DNA from: Verrucomicrobiales bacterium
Lineage (GTDB): Bacteria > Verrucomicrobiota > Verrucomicrobiia > Limisphaerales > UBA1100
Assembly (NCBI GenBank): GCA_002719595.1
Contig: PBEJ01000023.1
Coordinates: 9,296 to 18,448 of the forward strand
Direction: 5' to 3'
DNA length: 9,153 nt
The number at the start of each line of letters is the position of its first letter. The first letter of the stretch is position 1. Position numbers and translations under genes: made by a program. This document shows, in pieces, positions 1 through 5,853 of this stretch. The notes under the pieces were generated by a model, which searched no databases, was not told where the DNA came from, and saw only the letters and a list, made by a program, of their open reading frames with translations.

Positions 1-651
1 GTGCTTGCTGATGAAATCAATCGTGCCCCAGCAAAGGTCCAGAGTGCTTTACTTGAGGCAATGCAGGAAAAACAGGTTACCATTGGTCAAACGACCTATC
101 CACTGCCTCTACCCTTTCTAGTATTGGCTACCGAAAATCCAATTGAGCAGGAAGGAACCTACCCTTTACCTGAAGCGCAAGTAGACCGATTTATGCTTAA
201 GGTCGTTATTGATTATCCCGAATGGGATGAGGAACGACGCATTCTTGATGATTGGGCCAAAACCGAAGGATTACCTGAAGCATCTCCAGTAGTCACAACA
301 GAGCAGATTCTCGCTGCAAGAAAAGTGGTAAACTCCATTTACGTAGATGACAAGGTGAAGGACTACATTGTTAATTTAGTATGTGCTACTCGTGATCCTG
401 AGAAATACAAAATACCAGCCAAAGACCTAATCGATCTAGGAGCCTCTCCTCGAGCCACTATTTTTCTCACACTCGCTGCCAAATCCCATGCCTTTATTCA
501 TGGCCGTGGTTATGTGACTCCACAGGATGTCAAAAGCATTGCCATGGATGTATTGCGACATCGTGTTCATATTTCCTATGAGGCCGAAGCGCAGGAAAAA
601 TCCAGTGAAGATGTCGTTCAGTTAATGTTGGACCACCTCCCAGTCCCTTAA
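1..651 (+). CDS. moxR: MoxR-family AAA+ ATPase, C-terminal two thirds (5' end cut by window edge)
   Basis: This is an ATPase of the MoxR branch of AAA+ proteins, cytoplasmic chaperone-like enzymes that act on VWA-domain partners. The visible part begins inside Walker B (VLADEINRAP), so the first GTG codon is an internal valine and not a start. Walker A and roughly the first 110 residues lie upstream, judged from the usual family length of about 330. In fragment numbering, sensor 1 is N46 in LATENP, the arginine finger region is AQVDRF with R63, and sensor 2 is R151 in GASPRA. The helical lid fills the C-terminal 100 residues. The gene ends in TAA 6 nt before the DUF58 gene, its standard partner. 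The family call is very secure. The exact substrate cannot be read from sequence, but the BatA, BatB and DUF58 proteins encoded next to it are the obvious candidates. Confidence 0.96.
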   Translation: MLADEINRAPAKVQSALLEAMQEKQVTIGQTTYPLPLPFLVLATENPIEQEGTYPLPEAQVDRFMLKVVIDYPEWDEERRILDDWAKTEGLPEASPVVTTEQILAARKVVNSIYVDDKVKDYIVNLVCATRDPEKYKIPAKDLIDLGASPRATIFLTLAAKSHAFIHGRGYVTPQDVKSIAMDVLRHRVHISYEAEAQEKSSEDVVQLMLDHLPVP

Positions 652-657
652 TTCTTC

Positions 658-1542
658 ATGAACCTGCCCGAACTTCAGGCCAAAGTGCGGCAAATTGAGA
701 TTCGCACACGACGCTTAGTTAACGATCTAATGATCGGTCAATACCAGAGTGTCTTTAAGGGGCAAGGCATGGATTTTGATGACATACGCGAATATCAGCC
801 GGGCGACGAAGTTCGCCACATTGACTGGAATGTCACTGCCAGACTCAATCAACCATTCATAAAGCAGTACGTCGAGGAGCGGGAACTCACAATCATGCTA
901 GTGATCGACCTCAGCGCCTCGGGTGTCTTTGGTAGCGGCAAACAAACCAAACGTGACCTGATTGCAGAGGTATCTGCGTTGCTTGCGTTTGCTGCCCAAC
1001 GCAATAACGATAAGATCGGACTCACACTTTTCACCGAGCGCGTGGAAAAATATATTGCACCTGCCAAAGGCAATCGGCATGTCCTGAGGATGGTAAGAGA
1101 CATTTTGGATTTCACCTCAAATCTGCGCGGTGGAGATTTACAACATTGCCTACAGCACCTACAAAAAACCTTCCGGCGACGGGCTGTAATGGTGGTGCTT
1201 TCAGACTTTCTTGACCCACTGCCTGTATCAACCTTGCAACAGGCCAAACACCGTCATGACCTAATTGCTATTCAAGTCACCGATCCTCGTGAGGAAAACC
1301 TTCCCGCCATGGGTCAAATTACCATGGAGGATGCGGAGACAGGTGAAGTTGGAGAAATATCTCTCCAAAATAATCAGCAACTTTTAGCGTTCAGCAAACA
1401 CCAAGCCCAAATTCAAGTAAAACTAGAGCAACAATTCAGCAGTTTAGGAATCGACCACATTCGGCTGCACACTGATGAACCATACGTCCCTCGTCTTTCA
1501 AAGTTCTTCCGAAGCCGCCTGAAACGCCAACTCAGAACATGA
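658..1542 (+). CDS. DUF58 domain protein (VWA-like MoxR partner)
   Basis: This 294-residue protein has the complete DUF58 signature: GMDFDDIREYQPGDEVRHID near residues 37-56, followed by a W-N-x-T-A-R stretch and YVEERE. It has no membrane segment or signal peptide, so it is probably cytoplasmic or peripheral on the membrane. The C-terminal half is a VWA-like fold with a MIDAS-type motif D84-L-S86-A-S88 and the strand VMVVLSDFLD that usually follows in this family. DUF58 genes commonly sit directly after moxR, and the pair is thought to work together, but the biochemical role is not established. The ATG lies 6 nt after the moxR stop, with no recognisable Shine-Dalgarno sequence, so reinitiation after moxR is likely. 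The stop overlaps the next start as ATGA. Confidence 0.95.
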   Translation: MNLPELQAKVRQIEIRTRRLVNDLMIGQYQSVFKGQGMDFDDIREYQPGDEVRHIDWNVTARLNQPFIKQYVEERELTIMLVIDLSASGVFGSGKQTKRDLIAEVSALLAFAAQRNNDKIGLTLFTERVEKYIAPAKGNRHVLRMVRDILDFTSNLRGGDLQHCLQHLQKTFRRRAVMVVLSDFLDPLPVSTLQQAKHRHDLIAIQVTDPREENLPAMGQITMEDAETGEVGEISLQNNQQLLAFSKHQAQIQVKLEQQFSSLGIDHIRLHTDEPYVPRLSKFFRSRLKRQLRT

Positions 1543-2081
1543 ACGATTCAAACGATCTTGATATTCTGGAAATCAAACCGCCGTTGGATTTGGAGACGGG
1601 CGAGGGTTCAAATACTATGCTGTGGCTATTACTACTATTGCTCGTTGCAGGAGCCGCTCTGCTTTTATGGGCACTTCGTAAGCCACCTCAAGCCCCAGTC
1701 CTACCAAAACCTGATGCAATAGCACAACGCAAGCTAAGGGAAGTGTGGGCACTTATTGGAACTCCAGCATTGTTCATCGAAGCAACTGCAGACATCCTGC
1801 GTGTATATTTAGAAGAACGGTTTAACACACATGCCCCCGAACGGACGACTGAAGAGTTTCTAGCAGAACTAAAGCAAATGCCCCAAATGACCGGAGATCA
1901 AAAAAAATTACTCGCTCAATTCCTAAGATATTGTGACTTCCCCAAGTTTGCCCGATTGGATCCTTCCGAGGAAGAATGCCGTGAACTCCATGCTGTAGCG
2001 GTAAAAATAGTCAACGAAACAGCACCCGCCCTTCCCGGCAGCCTACCTCCGAGAATTGAGCCTCCGCAATTAAAGGTATGA
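1539..2081 (+). CDS. Single-pass membrane protein, DUF4381-like, of bat operons
   Basis: The 180-residue product has a short acidic N-terminus with an E-I-K-P-P motif (residues 11-15), one strong leucine-rich transmembrane segment (about 27-46) followed by R47-K48, and a soluble helical domain (about 60-160). By the positive-inside rule the N-terminus is periplasmic and the helical domain cytoplasmic, on the side of MoxR and DUF58. The helical domain contains RTTEEFLAEL and RYCDFPKFARLDPS, a pattern seen in small proteins encoded between DUF58 and batA. I assign it to the DUF4381-like group from position, topology and these motifs, not from a profile search. The domain resembles the cytoplasmic tail of BatD in this operon. 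ATG overlaps the DUF58 stop, and the stop overlaps the batA start, both as ATGA. The function is unknown. Confidence 0.75.
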   Translation: MNDSNDLDILEIKPPLDLETGEGSNTMLWLLLLLLVAGAALLLWALRKPPQAPVLPKPDAIAQRKLREVWALIGTPALFIEATADILRVYLEERFNTHAPERTTEEFLAELKQMPQMTGDQKKLLAQFLRYCDFPKFARLDPSEEECRELHAVAVKIVNETAPALPGSLPPRIEPPQLKV

Positions 2082-3082
2082 GTGATTTCACTTTCGCAGA
2101 ACCAGCTTGGTTGTGGCTCATACTACTGCTGCCCTTGGCTGGCTGGCTGAAGGGAGCAACAGGATCTCCTCCGGCAGTGCTCTATTCGTCCCTATCTTTA
2201 GTCCGGGCATTCCAAAAGACAGCACCTCAACGTGCGGGTAAATTTCTCTGGTTATTGCGTTGGCTTGCCCTGATAGGTTTCATCCTAACTCTGGCAAGAC
2301 CACAATGGGGAGAAGGTAAACAACGCATCCGGGCCAGTGGAATTGATATTGTGTTATCCATGGACTTGTCCGACAGCATGCTGGCCGAAGATTTCAAACG
2401 AATGGGACGGGATGCAAATAGACTGGATGTTAGCAAGGAGGTGTTAGAAGAATTCATTAACGGCAGACCCAGTGACCGGATTGGTCTGATAGCCTTTTCG
2501 GGCAAAGCATACATCGCTAGCCCTCCTACCTTAAACCATGCATTCCTGCTGGAAAATCTGGAACGTTTTACCACAGACACAGTCCCTGAGGAGGGAACCG
2601 CCATCGGGTCTGGCATTAGTGCAGCCATCAACCGACTGCGTGAGATCAAAGATTCAAAAAGTAAGATTGTAATACTAATGACTGACGGAGAGGAAAACAC
2701 CGGCAAAATCAAGGGACGTGAGGCCGCAACCGCAGCAGCAGCTATGGGAATTAAAATCTACACCATCGGCATCGGGAAAGATGGCACCATGTTATATCTG
2801 CCTGGACAGTTTGGATTCAGAAGACCGGTCCAATTAGTGGGCATCGACGAAGACAGCTTACGGGAAATCGCATCCAAAACAGGAGGTAAATATTTTCGTG
2901 CAGAAAGCACTGAGGCTTTACGCGCTGTATATAAGGAGATCGACCAACTCGAGAAGACTGAACGTGAAGAGCAGAGATACCTTCAGTATCACGACCTTTT
3001 TCGCACCTTTCTCGGCATCAGCATGGGGCTACTGGTTCTTGACCTAATATTGAATTATACTCTCTTGAGAAAACTACCGTGA
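2078..3082 (+). CDS. batA: BatA, membrane-anchored VWA-domain protein
   Basis: This 334-residue protein has the usual BatA architecture: two N-terminal membrane segments (about 10-24 and 56-73), a VWA domain (about 88-290) and a C-terminal membrane segment (about 308-328). The loop between the first two segments is rich in Lys and Arg, so it should be cytoplasmic and the VWA domain periplasmic. The metal-binding MIDAS is complete: D96, S98 and S100 in DLSDSM, T174 in EEGTAIG and D203 in MTDGEEN. The length matches the family. Bat proteins were named for aerotolerance in Bacteroides; that role is not general, so the name marks homology only. It overlaps batB by 4 nt (GTGA). Confidence in family and start is high; AAAGG at 2072-2076 lies too close to the ATG to be a good ribosome site. 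Confidence 0.95.
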   Translation: MSDFTFAEPAWLWLILLLPLAGWLKGATGSPPAVLYSSLSLVRAFQKTAPQRAGKFLWLLRWLALIGFILTLARPQWGEGKQRIRASGIDIVLSMDLSDSMLAEDFKRMGRDANRLDVSKEVLEEFINGRPSDRIGLIAFSGKAYIASPPTLNHAFLLENLERFTTDTVPEEGTAIGSGISAAINRLREIKDSKSKIVILMTDGEENTGKIKGREAATAAAAMGIKIYTIGIGKDGTMLYLPGQFGFRRPVQLVGIDEDSLREIASKTGGKYFRAESTEALRAVYKEIDQLEKTEREEQRYLQYHDLFRTFLGISMGLLVLDLILNYTLLRKLP

Positions 3083-5853
3083 ATTGGGGACATCCAAACT
3101 ACATTTATCTTGGGGTTTTTCTGGCCGTTTTGGTCCTTGCCGGGAGTCTAGCCGCATGGTTCCAGCGAGAACGGGTATTGGCACTTTTTGTCAGTCAAGA
3201 CCGCGCCAAAGAATTGACTTCCCACATGCCCACCTGGGAATACTGCACCCGATCTGTTCTTATTATCAGCGCCGTGATCTTGGGGAGCTTAGCCTTAGCT
3301 TCTCCCCGCTGGGGTTATATACTGGAAAAGTCCAATGCAACTTCACTTGATATTATCATAGCGGTAGATACCTCGCGAAGCATGCTGGCCGAAGATCTTT
3401 CTCCCAACAGAATGAAACGCACGCAGCTGGCTATTCAGGAATTGATGAAATTGGGCCAAGGTGATCGCTTTGGCTTAATACCGTTTGCCGGATCGGCCTT
3501 TTTGCAATGCCCTCTTACCGTGGATCAAGAGGCTTTACGCCAACATGTCAACCTTATCAACGTAGACCTCATCCCCAACGGCGGTACAAATCTTGGCGAA
3601 GCCATCAAGGCCGCTTCAGAATCATTTGCCGAACATGAGGAAGATAGTCATAAAGTCTTAGTCCTGTTCTCCGATGGAGAAGACCACGATCCAAATGCCC
3701 TATCAGTCGCCGAAGAAGCGAGCAGTAAAGGCATGCGAATTTTCACAATTGGAGTAGGCACCAGTGAAGGGGAGTTAATCCCAGTTAAATATTGTCCCAG
3801 TTGTGATTCAGCAAACACTCCCACTAGAAGCAGATGCCGCATTTGTAATGCCTACCTTCTGAGACAACAGCAATTCATAAGGGATGAAGATGGTAATGTC
3901 GTTAGAAGCAGAATCAATGAGGGCATGCTAGAGGATATTGCAGAATCAACTGGCGGCTTTTACCTGCAACTGGCAGGTGCACGCACAATGGAAGTTCTGT
4001 ATAAAAATGGACTCGCACCTTTGCCAAAATCAGAGAATAATAGCGCCATGGTGAGGCGCCAAAAAGAACGCTATCAGTGGCCGCTGACCGGTGCTGTTTT
4101 ACTGTTACTGGTGGAAATGTTTTGGCCTAGAGGCAGAAAGCCCCGCGGGGGGACTGCTACATCAACTCTAGCCCTATTGTGTCTATTAGTCTTTCCAACC
4201 CACGCAGACACTTTAAAGCAGGCCAAAGAAAATTATAACCGGGGTGAATACGCCTTAGCTCAGAGGGATTATGAGGAAATTCTCAAGCTTAACCCCGGAG
4301 ACTCAAAGCTACATTACAACGCAGGAACTGCAGCTTATAAAACGGGTAAATACAACGAGGCTGCCAAACACTTCCGAAGCTCTCTTCGGACATCTGACCT
4401 AGAAATTCAAAACAGTGCCTTTTATAATCTGGGCAACACTCACTACCGCCTGGGAAGCCAAATGCAACGGCCAGAGGATCAAATCCCTGCCTGGGAGGAA
4501 GCAGCCCGTTATTTCAAAGCCGCCAGTCAATTAAATGCTGAGGATGATTCAGCGAAGCGTAACCTGGATTTTGTTCGCGATAAAATTGAAGAAGCAAAAC
4601 GTAAACTGGAACAGCTCTCAGACGAATTACCACTGGATGGAGTCACGCGTTTCAAAAACCAAGAGGACAAAAAATTTGCATTAAGAATTTTTCCACCAAA
4701 ACGTGAATTAATTCCCGATAGGCCTTATTGGAGAATGTTTACGCTGGATCATTATGTTCATGGTGTCGCAAAAGTCTCTGAATCATTGCAGGCGCGAGCT
4801 AAAAGCACCCGTATCCCCCTGCCAGAATATGGAGGGCGTGAACCCATAGAAGAAATATTGCCCGGTCAATGGCGCTTTCGTTTTGAACCCCTCTTCAGCG
4901 AGTTCCTCCCAATCAATGGACCTTTTGCCAACGCCCAAGTAGAAGACAACTCATGGAAATACAACCCCGTTGTCCTCCAAGCAAAACTCAAAAGCGTGCC
5001 CACCCAAGCCGTGAATTATACAGTAATTGACCCAACAGATAGTTTACGACTTGCCCCGAGCCCACTGGACGATCCCTTACGCCCGGAAAAGGAAAATGAT
5101 TTTACTGTAGAACGCGAAGAGATATATCCCTTTACCACCCTCGCTTTGAATTTAAAGAACACGGAAATCAGCAAATTATTCAGTGCGCTTAGGGACTTCA
5201 CTGAGGACAAACAATTACCCCTGGAAACCTTTAATGAAGCCTGCATCCGATGGCTTCATGAACGGCACAAATACACCCGCCAAACCCGAATTCCTGAGGA
5301 TAAGGAAAATGACCCTGTGGTTCGTTGGATGATGTCAGAAGAGCCCGGGCACTGTGAATATTTTGCCTACAGCTACGTTCTTCTCGCGCGTTCGGCCGGC
5401 TTCCCCGCAAGAATAGTATGTGGCTTTGCTGGAGGCGAGTGGGATGATAAAACACAGAGCTGGACCAATGAACAGACTGATGCGCACGCGTGGGCTGAAG
5501 TCTTTGATGGCAAACAGTGGCTTAGAGTAGACCCCACCCCTCCCGAAGACGGACAGGGGGAAGGCGAAGAACCCCAGCAAAACCAGAATAATGGACAAGG
5601 TCAAAACCCCGACCAACAAGATGGCGAGGGCAACCCCGAAAACCCACAAAATCAGCAAGGGGAAAACCCCAATGGTGAGGAGCCCGATGAAGACCGCGAT
5701 GAAGGAGAGTTACCTGAAGAACTATTAGAAACCCTTCGCCAAGCCCAACAACTTCTAGACGCCCTTAAAACCGACGAAAAACCCCTCGGCTCATTGGAAG
5801 CCAAAGAGGGCCGGCTCGGACGAAGAATACAAAGAAACAAAAAAGATTGGTGA
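3079..5853 (+). CDS. batB: BatB-BatC fusion with a TgpA-like transglutaminase module inserted in BatC
   Basis: This 924-residue protein has several parts in order. (a) BatB: membrane segments at about 8-28 and 58-75, a VWA domain at about 88-300 with a complete MIDAS (D97, S99, S101, T170, D199), and a third membrane segment at about 335-349. (b) A four-cysteine insertion (C239, C242, C253, C256) inside the VWA domain. (c) A basic loop (R351-R356) and a second hydrophobic stretch ending in THA (374-376), which looks like the former BatC signal peptide. (d) TPR helices at about 377-515. (e) A TgpA-like periplasmic beta region (520 to about 695) and a transglutaminase core with C759, H803 and D818. 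(f) An acidic Q/N/G/P-rich linker (823-878). (g) A BatC-type C-terminus with LLDALKTDEK and final KKDW. BatB-BatC fusions are known in some Gammaproteobacteria; the nested enzyme is the unusual part. GTG start in a GTGA overlap with batA. Confidence 0.93.
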   Translation: MNWGHPNYIYLGVFLAVLVLAGSLAAWFQRERVLALFVSQDRAKELTSHMPTWEYCTRSVLIISAVILGSLALASPRWGYILEKSNATSLDIIIAVDTSRSMLAEDLSPNRMKRTQLAIQELMKLGQGDRFGLIPFAGSAFLQCPLTVDQEALRQHVNLINVDLIPNGGTNLGEAIKAASESFAEHEEDSHKVLVLFSDGEDHDPNALSVAEEASSKGMRIFTIGVGTSEGELIPVKYCPSCDSANTPTRSRCRICNAYLLRQQQFIRDEDGNVVRSRINEGMLEDIAESTGGFYLQLAGARTMEVLYKNGLAPLPKSENNSAMVRRQKERYQWPLTGAVLLLLVEMFWPRGRKPRGGTATSTLALLCLLVFPTHADTLKQAKENYNRGEYALAQRDYEEILKLNPGDSKLHYNAGTAAYKTGKYNEAAKHFRSSLRTSDLEIQNSAFYNLGNTHYRLGSQMQRPEDQIPAWEEAARYFKAASQLNAEDDSAKRNLDFVRDKIEEAKRKLEQLSDELPLDGVTRFKNQEDKKFALRIFPPKRELIPDRPYWRMFTLDHYVHGVAKVSESLQARAKSTRIPLPEYGGREPIEEILPGQWRFRFEPLFSEFLPINGPFANAQVEDNSWKYNPVVLQAKLKSVPTQAVNYTVIDPTDSLRLAPSPLDDPLRPEKENDFTVEREEIYPFTTLALNLKNTEISKLFSALRDFTEDKQLPLETFNEACIRWLHERHKYTRQTRIPEDKENDPVVRWMMSEEPGHCEYFAYSYVLLARSAGFPARIVCGFAGGEWDDKTQSWTNEQTDAHAWAEVFDGKQWLRVDPTPPEDGQGEGEEPQQNQNNGQGQNPDQQDGEGNPENPQNQQGENPNGEEPDEDRDEGELPEELLETLRQAQQLLDALKTDEKPLGSLEAKEGRLGRRIQRNKKDW
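3787..3858 (+). other. Zinc-ribbon-like insertion within the BatB VWA domain
   Basis: Residues 237-260 carry two CxxC knuckles ten residues apart: C239-P-S-C242 and C253-R-I-C256. The N-terminal half (YCPSCDSANT) and the end (CNAYL) resemble ordinary short bacterial zinc ribbons. They interrupt the segment that in BatB proteins runs directly from GELIPV into the hairpin RDEDGNVVRSR. Predicted topology puts this domain in the periplasm, where unprotected zinc-thiolate sites are less common, so two disulfides are an alternative to a bound zinc. The cysteine pattern is directly visible; metal binding is inferred. Confidence 0.8.
4117..4206 (+). other. BatB-BatC seam: internal signal-peptide-like segment
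   Basis: Starting at Met347, this segment reads as a complete signal peptide: a basic n-region (P350-RGRKPR-G357), a hydrophobic core (L364-F372) and a possible signal peptidase I site after T374-H375-A376. It follows BatB membrane segment 3 directly. In the fusion it can act as a fourth membrane anchor that returns the chain to the periplasm, or be cleaved to release the BatC-transglutaminase half. Met347 (ATG 4117-4119) could also serve as an internal start, but no convincing ribosome site precedes it. Confidence 0.55.
4636..5544 (+). other. TgpA-like periplasmic transglutaminase module (residues 520-822)
   Basis: The module begins with a stretch similar in layout to the pre-transglutaminase domain of TgpA proteins: GVTRFKNQEDKKFALRI, then PYWRMFTLDHY, where TgpA proteins typically show a serine/threonine-Arg start, an FRV strand and YWRG-x-x-L-x-x-(Y/F)-D-G. 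The catalytic core follows, with nucleophile C759 in EPGHCEYFAYS, H803 in TDAHAWAEV and D818 in LRVDPTPP. All three triad residues are present, so the enzyme is probably active. Such enzymes may work as transglutaminases or cysteine proteases. The N-terminal membrane bundle and the C-terminal membrane segment plus DUF4129 of full TgpA are absent; the BatB part supplies the membrane anchor instead. Confidence 0.85.
5545..5712 (+). repeat. Low-complexity Q/N/E/G/P-rich coding segment
   Basis: Residues 823-878 of the BatB-BatC-transglutaminase protein are made almost only of Gln, Asn, Glu, Asp, Gly and Pro, with imperfect repeats such as NPDQQ, NPENPQNQQ and GENPNGEEP. The segment is strongly acidic and surely disordered. 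BatC proteins usually carry a comparable Q/E-rich stretch between the TPRs and the C-terminal helix, so this is probably the native BatC linker, placed after the inserted enzyme. Confidence 0.85.
5713..5850 (+). other. batC: BatC-type C-terminal tail (helix plus terminal KKDW)
   Basis: Residues 879-924 form an amphipathic helix (ELLETLRQAQQLLDALKTDE) followed by a basic stretch ending in KKDW at the very C-terminus. A helix with an L-L/x-A-x-x-x-D-E-K pattern and a closing K-D-W is the usual end of stand-alone BatC proteins. Its presence after the transglutaminase shows that the enzyme was inserted into BatC and not simply appended to it. The family comparison is from memory, not from an alignment. 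Confidence 0.7.

Noticed and set aside
1..3. GTG at the first base as the moxR start codon
   Set aside because: It is the valine of the Walker B strand, and the Walker A half of the ATPase must lie upstream of the window.
849..1247. 132-codon open frame on the minus strand within the DUF58 gene
   Set aside because: The translation is Ser/Arg/Cys-rich with no domain, and it lies antisense to a well supported gene.
2227..2712. 161-codon minus-strand open frame opposite batA
   Set aside because: It is the antisense shadow of a conserved VWA domain, with low-complexity composition and no family motifs.
3084..3350. 88-codon plus-strand frame inside the start of the BatB fusion gene
   Set aside because: It is a +2-frame shadow; BatB membrane segments and MIDAS lie in the other frame.
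4373..4390. 7-bp hairpin TCCGAAG-CTCT-CTTCGGA inside the TPR region
   Set aside because: It encodes ordinary TPR helix residues (FRSSLR); likely coincidental.
5335..5658. 107-codon minus-strand frame with a hydrophobic N-terminus
   Set aside because: The hydrophobic stretch is only the reverse complement of the Q/N/P-rich linker codons; the opposite strand carries the transglutaminase triad.
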